A stretch of DNA of 64,000 nucleotides from Puccinia triticina (lineage: Eukaryota > Basidiomycota > Pucciniomycetes > Pucciniales > Pucciniaceae): assembly GCF_026914185.1 (NCBI RefSeq), contig NC_070570.1, positions 5,394,001 through 5,458,000 on the forward strand, in the 5' to 3' direction. A model generated the notes under the pieces. The model worked only from the letters and a program-made list of their open reading frames with translations, ran no database searches and was not told the origin of the DNA. This document shows positions 1-10,840 of the stretch, in pieces. The translations under genes and the position numbers were made by a program. Every line of letters begins with the position of its first letter. The first letter of the stretch is position 1.

Positions 1-6
1 GACTTC

Positions 7-914
7 ATGGTTAAGCTAGTCGATTCAGACCCGGGCCTCTTCTTGGACAAGATAAGGGAGCGTTTGTACGACTCTAACAGCAAAGGGCCCCTTCTCTCTA
101 TTGAGGCAATCCACCATAACCTCGTTGTGAAGCTTTCCATCACCCTCAAGAAGCCTGGTACAGTCAACATACGGAAATGTCTGATTGCAAAATATTGATA
201 TCTCAAGCAGATGTGCAATGTTCCAGCTGAATTCTTAGTTTTCACGGGTGAGTTGGGTTTTTTCTAAATCAAACATTGGCACGCAGCAACAATGCTGATA
301 CTTGAAGCTCTGTACAGATGAAACTGCTATTTGTGATTGTGACTTGCTGTGGAACTTCGCCCGCTCTGCCAAAGGCACCCCCTCAGCCCGATACATTGTT
401 CGGCAGAATCCCGAGCGCATTAGTGTTTTACCAGCAATCAGTGTTGACGGCGTTATTGCGTTGGCTTTCACTGATAACACCTTTACTGCAAAAAAATGGG
501 AAGATTTTCTTGAGTGGGACCTGGTAGGTACCTCGTTTTTATAGCTGTCCCATAGTGATTCCCATGGGATGACTACAACTTGTTTTTTTGCGCGGTCTCT
601 AGATTCCTCGGATGAATCGTTATCCTGGCCGTAACTCAGTTCTTGTTTGTGACAACGCTAAGATCCACAAGGGAAGTTGGGTCAAACAACTCTGCCTGGA
701 TGCTGGGATTTTGATCAGGTATCTCTCAACATATACTCCAGAGCTCAATCCAATTGAGCTCTGCTTCTTGGCCCTAAAGTACCGTCTTCGCCGCTCCAAG
801 ATTCTGACAGACACAACTGATCCCGAATGGGATATTCGCGAGGCCATCAATGCTGTCATAACGGCGAAATGTTGCTACAACCACTACCGGCATTGTGGAT
901 ACTTGGTCGCTTAG
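7..914 (+). pseudogene. Tc1/mariner-type (DDE_3) transposase, 5'-truncated and degraded
   Basis: Transposase of the IS630/Tc1/mariner DDE_3 type that is widespread in basidiomycetes; it would cut and join transposon ends in the nucleus. Two exons are clear: about 302-523 and 603-914, joined across a GTAGGT...CTCTAG intron (524-602) that keeps frame. The catalytic triad is visible: 'CTDETA' (first D), 'VCDNAKIH' (second D) and 'TPELNPIE' (final E). A helix-turn-helix-like N-terminal piece lies at 7-198 with no clean join to the rest, and the window edge cuts the start. The last exon ends in '...HCGYLVA' and a stop. No terminal inverted repeat was found. I infer an old partial copy; the family call is firm, the state of the gene less so. 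Confidence 0.8.
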
Positions 915-1606
915 TTTTGCTTGCATGAGGACAAGATGTAATTGTGTAACTTGTTATTTTTCCGAATCCCTGGGAGCTTACTCTTATTCTGCGTCTTACT
1001 CAGCATATCCCTGTCCAGTTGACTCATGTTAGCAATATCTGCCTATTCCTACGTATTCCTAACTTAGTCTTTTGAAACGCAAGTGAACAATGCTGCGTGT
1101 TGTATGGTATTAAGATGATTTCCTCTGAAAGTTTTCAGTGATGAATTATATCTCCCACTACCTGCTCCCAAATGCTTGCATACTAGCTTCAGGCCCACTG
1201 ACCATTAAGTTGTGTGGGTCTTCAAACATGTTTTATCATGTTCACTAGTGATTTGGCTTCCTACTACCTGCTCCCATGCTTGCTCGCATGATGGCTCCAG
1301 TCCCACTGACGAATATGTTATGTGGGTCATACTCCATGACCAATGAGGCTAATCTCTATCTCTAAGGGATTTTCCACCTCAGCGGACCGTATGGTCATGT
1401 CAGATACATGTTCAAATGCCCTGACCCACGGCTAGTGACAATTTGAGCTGAGCATTGGGTTGCGACATTTGGTACTGACTGGAAGATTGCCTTATAATGT
1501 GATAGATTGGGTCATTCATCCATCAATCAGCTGCTACTTGGCCGTCTTTCCTACAAGCTCTTCTACACCTGATCTCTACCTGCCTCTACCTAAAACAAAA
1601 ACCAAC
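915..1606. other. Intergenic, with an imperfect ~75-bp direct repeat
   Basis: No gene seen. Positions ~1155-1230 and ~1260-1335 are two diverged copies of the same segment; both carry 'ACTACCTGCTCCCA', 'CCCACTGAC' and 'TGTGTGGGTC/ATGTGGGTC'. The second may be the promoter side of the next gene. Confidence 0.5.
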
Positions 1607-2834
1607 ATGTTCCCTGGCCATCCAGATTATATCCTCTGCAAAGAGACCCAACATGACCAAAATGATGTCATTGACACTAGCTTCCCTACTCAAATGGTGG
1701 CTATAGATCTTTGCTGCCTGTTATTTTTGAAGGAGGCAACTCACGTTGGGGATCCAGTGCCCACCGTCATTGAATGGACCAAATTTCCGTCCAAGGCGGG
1801 CACCTTACCCTGGTTGACTCACATCCAATCAATGCACTGGAAGGAATTCCGCCAGGCTGCCTTAGTCTTCTTGTCTCAAAATTGTGCAAACCTCTTCCCC
1901 GCGATGCAAAAGGCCAACAACGCAAAGGAAATACGCTGGTTTGGCTCAATCTCCAACATTCCAAGATACCAACCTCCTCATGGAATTCTGCTCCAAGGTC
2001 ACCTCAACTTCTTGGGATTTGGTGCGGCAGCATATGCAGCTTACCCGGCAGAAGTCAAGATCAGTTTGATTATGAACAACCTGTGTAATGATCCCTCAGG
2101 CAATATCAAGGTGGGCTAAATTTTTACACTATGTGATGGATGCGATTTGTACTGACAACTGTTTATCTCAATGGCAGTACTCGTGGACTTTGGCTGAGGA
2201 TCACATCAAGGTGTTAGCCTTGATGTTGCTTGCCCAATCGTACAAGAGGACCCTGGCCTCCATGGCGAATTCCGGCAATGTAGATGAGTTGGAATCATCG
2301 TTGGATTCCTGCGAAATGGACCTGGCGGTTGTGGCCTTCCCAGGGAATCGTTTTGGTACCTCGGAAGATCTGATTGATGAACGGGTCAAGCATCAAAGAA
2401 ACAACCCAATCACCCCCTTGTACAGCGGCAGCGACATTGAATTTGCGGATCTTCCCAAGAAGTTATTTAGTCCGGAACTTCCAGACGGTCTTGAAGATAA
2501 AACCACCAACTCCAGACTGTTGGCAAGAGTCCCCAGGACTCCCATGGGGCCACCACGACGCGACATGGACCAAATGTCGATGAAGACCTTTCTTTGGGTA
2601 GCCAACATCTCCGATGACGACTTGGAGACTTGCAAGCTACTCAAGAAGCACCAAATCACGCATTGGTCTTTCTTCCGGAGCTCAGACGAGGACGATCTGG
2701 TTTCCCTTGGTTTTGCGGTTGGTCCAGCACGATCACTCTGGGAGGGAGTGCCAAGATTGGAGGAGTACGCGGATGAAATCAAGCGTACCCATGACGTTGC
2801 TACCCCATCACAAATCAATCAGATGGAATCCTGA
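1607..2834 (+). CDS. Rust-type protein with C-terminal SAM-like module
   Basis: Predicted as join(1607..2110, 2178..2834), 386 residues; the 67-bp intron has GTGGGC and GGCAG ends and keeps the frame. The start at 1607 is the first ATG of the open frame. The N-terminal half is not recognised. The last ~60 residues ('...ISDDDLETCKLLKKHQITHW SFFRSSDEDDLVSLGF...GVPRLEEY') resemble a SAM-like helical module that I recall from large families of rust-fungus hypothetical proteins. No function is known to me; protein-protein interaction is only an inference. It is convergent with the related-tailed gene at 3605-5126, with a minisatellite between. It may belong to a transposon-borne family. Confidence 0.65.
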
Positions 2835-2984
2835 TCCCCTCCGCCACTCTAGTTAATGTGTGATGTTCTCCAATCTGCATGTCTGCTGTCTGTCAGAGAA
2901 CTTTTTCCAATTGGACCAAGTGTTTTCTTTCCATACCTGCTGCCTGCTCTTTCTGCACGCATAAAACCTATTCAGTTACCTCTG

Positions 2985-3252
2985 GTCTGTTATTTGTCTA
3001 GGTCGCTTGCTCAATGAATTCCTTGATCTGTTATTTGTCTCAGTTGCTTGCTTAACCAAATCCCTGTCTAAGTTGCTTGCTCAATCAAGTCCTTGGTTTG
3101 TTATTTGTCTATGTCGCTTGCTCAATCAAGTCCTTGGTCTTTTATTTGTCTAAGTTGCTTTCTCAAACAAGTCCCCGTTGTGATATGTGTCTAAGTCAAA
3201 GTCACTTGCTCAATCAATCAAGTTCCCCGGTCTGTTATTTGTCTAACTTCCT
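2985..3252. repeat. ~42-bp minisatellite, about five diverged copies
   Basis: The core 'TTATTTGTCTAAGTTGCTTG' followed by 'CTCAATCAAGTCCTTGGTC' recurs with drift between ~2985 and 3252, just after the SAM-like gene. The rest of 2835-3604 is non-coding; 3420-3560 is purine-rich on the plus strand. Confidence 0.75.
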
Positions 3253-3604
3253 ACATGGCTCATTTGCGGGGAGAGTTCAAAGAAACCCAAATTTATGGAG
3301 TTCTGGGACTTCAGATAATCACAAGGCACTTGTGAAAGATCTCATTTGAGTATAATCATTATTAATAATTATACTCATCACTTGAGTTAACAATGTTGCA
3401 GCGTACCAAAAGAAAATCACACCGTATTTAGGAGGAGAGGAGGTGGAAACGAGTCGAGGAAGGCAAGATAGAGAGATGGGGCCAGATGGAGGGAGAGATG
3501 GGAGAGAGCGCATACAATCCAAGACCCAATGACAAGAAAAGAGACAATCCAACACCCAATCAGACATGGGAAGCATAACAAAGCAAATATTGAAGATGAA
3601 AAAA

Positions 3605-5126
3605 TTAAAATGAAGCTTGCTGCTTGGCCAAGTGTTTTTCAAACTTGCCCACGTAATCACACAGCTGAGTCACCACCTCCACAGTCAAGTGAAGTTCTTT
3701 TATAAGGTAGTTGCAATCAAGATTAGGCGAGCGAAAGGACTTGTAGTTTGTCATGTTGTTTTCAATGAGGATGTCAATAACCTTGTCTGCTTCCCGCAAG
3801 CCGCCGATGAAGTTGACGTAATCTTGGATTCCCGCACTGGGAGCCAGTTGAGGACCATCGGAGCTGAGAGGGAGTTGAGCTAGGTGTTGGTGCAAATCGT
3901 GGCATGCACCGGAATGGCAGGTATATTGTTGAGTTAAAGTGCTGTTCACAGCAGCGACCTTTGCCCGCTTGGCCAAGAGGGTTTCATACCGGAGGTTGTT
4001 AGGCGGAGATTCAATAGAGACTCCTTTTTTTGATTGTGTCTGAAATTTAGTATCTGATCAGCTGAATACCATTGCAAAAACAAACAAAGGGCAAAATATA
4101 GCTTACAATGGCCTTTGCCCACATCTGTATGTTTCCCCAGGTTAAGAGAATAAATCTGTTGGGATTGGCGGGGTTGATGTACACGGGAAGGTCTCGGTCA
4201 TACAAGGTATTGGTATGGTGAGTTGCGTAGATTTTCCGCACTACCAGTTTCACCGCATTGGAATCCAGCTTGTCAAGCTCGGGCTTGCCGTCCTCATCAT
4301 TGTTGTCAGACCCAGACCCATCATCCGGTTTGCGCTTGCCATATTTGATGAGCTCCGCTCCTTTGGCTTCCTTGGCCTGCTCAATGGTCCTCTTGGCATC
4401 CTTGCGTATTGCGTCTTTCGCTAGGACCTTGGCATAGTGAGCTCACTTGGCAGTCTTGTTAGGGTTCGTCATTTGGATCATTAAAGTAGTCTCGTCACTC
4501 TTGTTCTCAGCAAGCGTCTCAATCCAGGTATTGAAAGCCTTCTTGTCGACCACCCTAAACGGCTTCCCCTTCTGGAACCCATGAACACGAGGGATTGAAA
4601 CTGACCATTTTATGACAGGTTTACCCAATTTCACCAAGTCAGTGATGATGTGAGCAGTATTTCGTTCAACCTCTTCACATTGCGCCGCGACTAGTTTGTT
4701 GAAATCGTTGTAAGTAGTTGCCTGGTCCTTTGGCCTGGCAATGAGGACAATATCAAAGGATTCCTCGGAGTTGATAGGGATCCAGGTGCTCTTGCCTTTC
4801 TTGATTTGGTCCAACGCAAAGAGCTTGAACGACGTGTGGCAGTTGACATGGAGAATCTGAGTTATGTGATGAATCAGCAATGGCCAGATCAATGCCAAAT
4901 GAAGCAATTGACCAAAAATACTCACTTTGTTACTGGAATCTATTTCATTAGACGTGGTAGGATCGTCCGCATTTCCTTTGGATTTTGATCCAACTTTTCT
5001 TTTCTTTTGGGCTGCGGGGGCTTTCGCGATGGGAGATTTTTTCTTTGTAGCTGAGGGAGGATCATTGATGACTTGCGTATAACTGACTGTAGGATCGGCT
5101 AGGAGCGGGTCAATTGAGGCATCCAT
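3605..5126 (-). pseudogene. Rust-type SAM-like protein gene with one in-frame stop
   Basis: Minus-strand gene built from three phase-0 exons: 5126..4926, 4856..4107 and 4039..3605. Introns have GTGAGT...CTCAG and GTAAGC...TTCAG ends. It starts 'MDASIDPLLADP', followed by a lysine-rich, low-complexity nuclear-signal-like stretch ('AQKKRKVGSKSKG'). The middle is an unrecognised globular region and the C-terminus repeats the SAM-like theme ('NNMTNYKSFRSPNLDCNYLIKEL'). The reading frame is open for 462 codons except for a TGA at 4445-4443, after which coding resumes in the same frame (AHYAKVLAKDA, then acidic/basic linker). I read it as one recently disabled gene, or a gene decoded through that stop. 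Function unknown. Confidence 0.7.
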
Positions 5127-5936
5127 TTCAAACGATGAGGGGGAATTGTTCAGGGACTATCCGTCTGTATGGCATCAACCGGCGTGGTTACTGATGTGGA
5201 ATTGGTGGATGCAATGTACGCTTGTGGGGCCTGATGTGACGCTGCCGCATGGGTGATTCGAGCTTGATTGACCGCATGGGTGATTCGAGCTTGATTGATG
5301 CAGGGAAGATCCCATGCAAGTGGATCGATCATCTTACGTAGTGAAACAAAACTGAGTGCGAAACTGGCTTGTCTCATAATTTGATGTAGTCGAAATTTGC
5401 AAAAAAGTGCAAATCCGTCCAAGTGTTTTTAAAAACACAATATGTAAATATGTACGTATGAGAACTATCTGCACAGTTCCCGCAGTTTTGGCAAATCCAG
5501 CAGGATTTTCCGGTGGAAAATCCTGGCCAAGAGGGCAAGCTTTTCCGGCATGGCTGCAATTGTTCTTCTTCTTCGGGGCCAAGCCGCACCGTCGGTCCAA
5601 AAACTTGGGCTGAGAAGCTCACCCAATCTTAACCGTTGTCTATACCAATACATTGTCTGTTTTATGTATCTCAATCTCTGGCTTTTGTGTGCTTAGTCTT
5701 CTCTTTTCTCTCTGAATCAATCACTGTGCCTTTTCTCAGACACTGTCCATCGACATTCCCGAGGGACAAAAAAAAAAGCTTTGCATTGTTCATTTCTTTC
5801 TCTTCAAATGTGTGTGTGTTTTCTACTGTTCGTGTTTTGGTGTGTGCAACTTAATCACATTGCTGGAAGTTGTCGAGACAAATGGTCGCATCAAATTTTG
5901 GGGTTACAATTCTCTCTTGCCTTCTTTGGCAAACCT
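5127..5936. other. Intergenic, with a 27-bp tandem duplication
   Basis: Positions ~5249-5302 hold two adjacent copies of a 27-bp unit ('GCATGGGTGATTCGAGCTTG...'). No convincing gene; 5640-5860 is T-rich. The right end is the target site of the TRIM. Confidence 0.5.
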
Positions 5937-6034
5937 TGTTATGGCCTGGTGTATACCTCTCCGGGGGAGAGTTGATGCCCGCTACGATCGTGTAGTCGGG
6001 TGGTACCTTTTCTTCCTTCCCCGGGGTTTTTACA
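5937..6034 (+). repeat. 5' LTR of the TRIM
   Basis: 98 bp, identical to the copy at 6433-6530; TG...CA ends. Confidence 0.93.
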
Positions 6035-6049
6035 GGTTATGAGCCCAGC
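6035..6049 (+). promoter_or_regulatory. Primer-binding site matching tRNA-Met anticodon arm
   Basis: 'GGTTATGAGCCCAGC' begins at the base after the LTR. Its complement, GCTGGGCTCATAACC, is the form of a tRNA-Met anticodon stem-loop (CAT anticodon), not of a tRNA 3' end (no TGG start). Copia of Drosophila and Ty5 of yeast are known to prime from an initiator tRNA-Met half cut at the anticodon, so the same scheme is inferred here. Confidence 0.75.
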
Positions 6050-6432
6050 TTTACCTCTGTCGCGTGTTCAATTCCCATTGCCTGCATCTCGCACATGTCA
6101 CATCTCCCCAGCTTGTAACCCTCACATAACATGACATAACTGTGTTAGCTACTCCTAGTCTTATATATAAGCATATTATTGATTATTGATTTAGGAGTGT
6201 GGTTGCCTTAAAATAGTTCCACGGTTCATGGGTGCCAAAAGTCCCATTTTAGGATAAATCATAGTATAGTCTTTAAAAATAGCATTAGTGTAGTAGCCAG
6301 TATGCGTGAAAGTTGACAGTTAACAAGTCTGTCGGGGAGTAACACTTAGATTTGTATGTAGTTTCACACCAGCCCATTTGGTGTCCAATCCAATATCACC
6401 TCTGTTATCAGTGATATTGGCTTGCGGGGGAG

Positions 6433-6530
6433 TGTTATGGCCTGGTGTATACCTCTCCGGGGGAGAGTTGATGCCCGCTACGATCGTGTAGTCGGGTGGT
6501 ACCTTTTCTTCCTTCCCCGGGGTTTTTACA
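6433..6530 (+). repeat. 3' LTR of the TRIM
   Basis: 98 bp, identical to 5937-6034; followed by target duplication AACCT. Confidence 0.93.
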
Positions 6531-6535
6531 AACCT

Positions 6536-6676
6536 TACGCTCGATATCAGTGAATCACTGATCCTGTGACTCATAAACAAGAGCCCGAGACTGGACTCTG
6601 GAGTCGTCTTGATCTGAGCACACGTGTGGCTTAAGACTTCAAATCTTGTTGGCTTGCTCGTCTTATCGGCACCCAT
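6536..6676 (-). other. Short minus-strand ORF cut by the TRIM
   Basis: An ORF starting MGADKTSKPTRFEV at 6676 runs into the TRIM. With the TRIM and one AACCT removed it would end after about 57 residues. An acceptor-like 'TAACAG' lies just upstream (~6690), so it could be a terminal exon. No family recognised. Confidence 0.3.
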
Positions 6677-7448
6677 CCTGCTGGTCCATTTCTGTTATAA
6701 AAAAACGTGATACAGGACAGAGATAGCTTATCTTAGACATGTCATCTCATCGGCCTTGATCCCCTTCTTCGGCATTCATCCGCAGAGGCCGAGGCGCTGT
6801 AAAAAGTTCTCGACAAGGCTCTGCGCTTGGCGATTCGGGAGCGTCAAAAAATTTTATCCTGATTCTGGACGGACGCCTGCAGCTCGAGTGGAAGATGCAT
6901 TTATCACGGCAGAAGATCGAAAAGCGGCCGTGCAAAGATAGACGAGCTTGTTTCAGATAAGCTGATATCATCCATCTTCGATTTCATGCGGGAAAGGGTA
7001 TTGCCATTATCAACCAGGTCTCAAATAAGCTCGACAGGCTGGCTGGCTGGCTGGCCGCCGGTGATCAAGCAGCTCTGAATGTATCAGGAATGGCAAATAC
7101 CGCTCAAAGATGGATCCCTCTAACACGACGACAGACAGCAGCAGGCAGCATCTCAAGCTGATCGATTGTGATGTGAATCTCTCCCTGGCTGAGGCTGTGG
7201 CGGCATTCAGGTTTCACATCCAGTGAGCTCACTCGTTGGAGTCACTCAAGTCCAAGCCGATCCAACAGGGCAGCTGCTGATAAGAGCGGCTGACGTCAGA
7301 TCCGGCCATCAGTCACAAGATGGTTATGTCAATCATTGCAGTGTGATATGACGCAGTGGATATAAAAAGACCTGCCAAACGCACCTGCATCAAGCATCAC
7401 TCCACTTGAACAACTTCCCCGCCAAGCTCCACTACCTTCACCTTCGAT
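6677..7448. other. Intergenic and likely promoter of the DUF1264 gene
   Basis: No convincing gene. A TATA-like 'GATATAAAAAG' sits at ~7358, about 90 bp before the ATG at 7449. Confidence 0.45.
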
Positions 7449-8848
7449 ATGGCACCCTGGTCGGTTCTGTGAGTAAGATATTAGAGGAAGGTTGCGTCCA
7501 TCTTCATGAGGATTCTGACGATCGCTTGCTTGTTTTCTGCTCGCGGATTCTTGAATCTGGGTGGATGAATGTGATCGATAAACTGGACGCAATTAGCGAA
7601 ACGCCTATGGCAAAGTTGAGTAAACCGCTTAACTAGGGAACGCTGCTAGATGAACCCAATTTCTTGTCTCTCTCGGCTTTTGAATGTCGATGATAAAAGT
7701 TTGGCATCTTGCCCGGATTTATCTGTCTGACGATCCGTTCATCTCATCAATTAAAAACTCACAGGATTCACCAGCATCTTTGTGCATTTCATGTGGTGGC
7801 CGATGAGCACGGACGACAAATCGAATCACACCATTACTGCAGCTGCGTTTCGCCCGAATTCCATCAATGTATTATCTATGACTCCGATAAGCCTAACGCA
7901 CGTTTAATAGGCAAGTAGCCACGTCGATCTGCCCTCTTCTGCCTCTGCAAAATGCGAAAGTATAACTAATCCGATGTCCTTACTGTTGATCCAGGTATCG
8001 AATACTTGATTTCAGAAAACAAATTCAACAAATTACCGGCTGAAGAAAAACAGTACTGGCATAGTCACAAGTATGAGGTCGAGAGTGGAGTGTTGATTCA
8101 GATGGTATGTCGCAGAGCTCCTCTTGCTCATCGAAAGTCACGGAACCGCCTCAGCTTGTTTCTTGATGTCTTGTATTGCGTTTGATGTGAAGCATGCGAG
8201 TGGTATCGAAGGTCAAGTGCCTGAGAACAAGGAGCGTGATATGATGTCTACGATTCATAAGACCTTCGGGAAAGTGATACATACCTGGTGCGTTTTCATC
8301 CACGCAAGCTCTCAATTCTTTCTTTCGGGTACATGCTGATCAAGGTCCGTTTCGGACACAGGAACATCGACCAAAATCCTGAGTTGCCCCTCGGCCCCCC
8401 AAGTTTGATGATGTCTTACACCAAGCCGTGAGCTAGAATCAGTCGTCTTGCGTACACATGCATAGTTTGATGCATTCCGATTAATTTCGTATTACAGAGA
8501 CATGGTGGATTGGGATCAAGTCAAGCGAAGAGACCGGGAGCAGAACGTGAACACTCAAGAGCGCAGTAAAATTGTTTGTGACTTTATTCATTGTCACTTC
8601 GCATGTCAACTTTTCCGTCCTTCTAACCGCTTGCAGTGCTTGGCCCATGTGACTAATTGACTTTTTTTTCGCCGGACTCGGTTTGACAGAGGTCGACCTA
8701 CTTGGACATGGATTACACCAAGAACAAGGACGCAGATCAATGGATGCGGGGCGGCAAGCCGGTCCAATTCAAGCCGATCGAATCCAGTCTGTCGCAAACC
8801 AGTAGTAATGGTAAACAGGGGTCTAACGGTCATCGCAATGGTAGCTAG
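7449..8848 (+). CDS. DUF1264 / oil-body-associated (OBAP)-like protein
   Basis: Exons recovered: 7449-7468, 7765-7910, 7995-8104, 8193-8287, 8345-8427, 8498-8573 and 8690-8848. Family hallmarks are 'HQHLCAFHVVADEHGRQIES HHYC', 'QCIIYDSDKPNARLIGIEYL', 'EEKQYWHSHKYEVESGVL' and 'LPLGPPSLMMSYTK...MVDWD'. Plant members sit on oil bodies; the biochemical role is unknown. The C-terminus is low-complexity (SSNG...NGHRNGS). The intron at 7911 has a GC donor (AATAG|GCAAGT). The first exon is short, and a missed exon between 7468 and 7765 is possible. The join at 8287/8345 leaves the frame off by one nucleotide, so there may be a frameshift or an unrecognised splice site. Confidence 0.8.
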
Positions 8849-10086
8849 GCATGCGGCAAGCAATCGGGGCTTCTAGGATGGCCAGCTACAATTGACAGGC
8901 AAACAATCTTTATATGTACAGCTAGTTGGCACCAAATACCTCTATGATATATGTTATATAAGTTAAAATACCCTCTTGAGTCATAAATGATAAGAAAAAG
9001 GTTTTTCCTTGGTTGGTCCGGAAGGGCTACATAGCACACTCCCTGACGTGTACTGCGGTAGCGCCAAGACCCATTTAACGCGTCTTGCTTTCTCACGTTC
9101 TCAGAGTTCGTCGAGTCACCCTCCTTTCTGGAGGACTGAGAGCTCTGTAACATCTGTGACTTGCGCCCGGCGGCTGCTGGACATCCTCCCAGATTTGAGT
9201 CAGCAATGTGAGTGCTCAGCGTGGGCTTCCGGGCGTATTCTAGGCCCGAGGAGATCCACCCAAGGCCAAAAAAAGAAGGGAGTTGAGTTGTTGACGCCCT
9301 GGGGACCGCCAAGTGACGTCCCCCCGGGTCACCAGGACCTAAAATGGGTCCGAGATTTTTTTGGGAGTCGGAATACAAATTGTGCTATCAAGAATGGGAG
9401 TCAGGATATTAATTTTCCTGACTGTTTTTCATTTTTTTTTGTCCTCCTGGGAAAGTCAGAGTGCTAATTCCCCGCTCCAGAACGGGAGTCAATCCCCTAA
9501 CATGGATATCCCACTTGGACTCCTGCAACTCAGCACTCTAACTCTGTCAGACTCAAGCGCATGGAGTAACTAATTCCATGTGCCAAAAGGCTAATCTTGA
9601 CCCCTTAGTGCAGAGGAGTACTGCCTCCCAGCGGCAAAAAGAGGGCAAACAACTTCTGCCAGCAGGAGCTGACTCCATGCCCCAAAGCAGACATCCAGCT
9701 CCCAATACCTACTAGCCCTAAGGAGACTAGTAGTACCATTAGGGAATTAGTATTCCCTAATGGAGATTGATATTCCCTTATAGGAATAGCTGTCCAAGCG
9801 TGAACACATGGGAGGAAAGCGCTTAAAGCTAGGGGAACTTGCTACTATGAGGATCCCCGGATTATACAGAACCAAGATTTTAGGTTGACTTATCTCTTTG
9901 CCTACCAAGTTCAAGTGATTACAACACTGTGTTGTGATTGGGGCTTTATATTTCTCTCTCTCTCTCTTTCCTTCCTACCTTTTCCTCCATTCACCATCAT
10001 ATTTTATCCTTTTCATCCTCTAAGAGCAACTGCATCAGTTTTGTTTTTAGCTTGGATTAGTGTAACTAATCCAACCCCTCAACCAA
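8849..10086. other. Gene-free, repeat-like
   Basis: No coding region supported. A palindromic stretch around 9710-9785 ('CCATTAGGGAATTAGTATTC', 'CCCTAATGG') and a CT-rich tract near 9950 are the only visible structures. Probably old transposon remains, unassigned. Confidence 0.45.
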
Positions 10087-10485
10087 CAACGGTTGGTAAG
10101 TTATGTTATCCATGACAAAAAGTAATGGATAACATAACTTAATTGGTGCCATTATCATCACGCTAACAGCAACAATGTTTCAGTTACATTTTTTCTGTAA
10201 AAAAAATTCTGGTTTATTAGACCCGTTACGTTATCCCCCGCAATTTTAGGGGGATAATGTGTGGATAACGCGGGATTTTTTGCCCATCTTACAGTGCTTT
10301 TGCACCAGGTTAGCGCATTACTGGTGTTATTTTTTGCAGTATTGAGGGGAAATCCCCCTAAGTTATGTTATCCAAATGTGTGCAGGCACCTTTTACCAGA
10401 TAATGATAACACATTATTTGGTAAAAGTGGGAAGTTATGTTACAAAAATCCCTCAGGATAATGTAACATAAGTAACTTCCCATTG
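10087..10485. mobile_element. Palindromic MITE, family A (copy 1)
   Basis: Ends CAACGGTTGGTAAGTTATG and (reverse complement of right end) CAATGGGAAGTTACTTATG. The inside is rich in nested inverted repeats built from 'GGATAACGCG', 'GTTATCC' and 'TAACATAA'. It resembles 12299-12675 in ends, size (399 vs 377 bp) and motifs. No clean target duplication was seen. Confidence 0.55.
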
Positions 10486-10574
10486 AGGTAGATTAGCTTT
10501 GGAGTAACTACTCCAAGGAGTAGCAAGAGGTAAATTTGCTCCCCACTAATCCTGGGAGTAAACCGTCCACCAAC

Positions 10575-10710
10575 CCTTAATAGGAGTGTGCCAATGCACC
10601 ATTCTGTAATAGGAGTGTGCCAATGCACCACTCCTTAATAGGAGTGTGCCAATGCACCACTCCTTAATAGGAGTGTGCCAATGCACCACTCCTTAATAGG
10701 AGTGTGCCTG
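10575..10710. repeat. 29-bp hairpin repeat array, about five units
   Basis: Unit 'TTAATAGGAGTGTGCCAATG' + 'CACCACTCC', period 29. Each unit can pair with itself (AGGAGTG / CACTCCT). Single relatives occur at ~11519-11550 and ~11737-11800, so the unit is dispersed. Confidence 0.85.
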
Positions 10711-10754
10711 TCAGCCACTGAGACAATTGTCCATGTGTCTACAATGATAATTAC

Positions 10755-10840
10755 AAGTCATGTAACCCAATGGCTAAAGGCTACCTTAAGATTGACCTTG
10801 ATCTTGTGTAAGATCCTGTGTTCAAGTCCTCCTGTTGTCT
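10755..10840 (+). repeat. tRNA-like (SINE-head-like) sequence
   Basis: Has a B-box-like 'TGTTCAAGTCC' (~10822) and, ~65 bp upstream, an A-box-like 'TAACCCAATGG' (~10759). The spacing suits a tRNA-derived pol III promoter, but no full cloverleaf could be drawn by eye. Could be a SINE head or coincidence. Confidence 0.35.

Larger units (their letters stand above)
5937..6530 (+). mobile_element. TRIM (miniature LTR retrotransposon), copia-type
   Basis: A complete 594-bp non-coding element. Its two 98-bp LTRs (5937-6034, 6433-6530) are identical, start TGTT and end ACA. It is flanked by a 5-bp duplication AACCT (5932-5936 and 6531-6535). A purine tract ('TTGCGGGGGAG') abuts the 3' LTR. The primer-binding site follows the 5' LTR directly. 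There is no open gag or pol, so mobilisation must be in trans. Identical LTRs suggest a recent insertion. It broke a short minus-strand ORF that begins at 6676. Confidence 0.93.

Noticed and set aside
5937..6530. Simple segmental duplication instead of a TRIM
   Set aside because: Exact TG...CA ends, 5-bp target duplication, purine tract and primer-binding site all fit an LTR element.
10040..10086. A PIF/Harbinger end (TAAGAGCAACTGCATC)
   Set aside because: No inverted partner found in the window.
10755..10840. A functional tRNA gene
   Set aside because: B-box-like word present, but no acceptor stem or consistent cloverleaf could be drawn.
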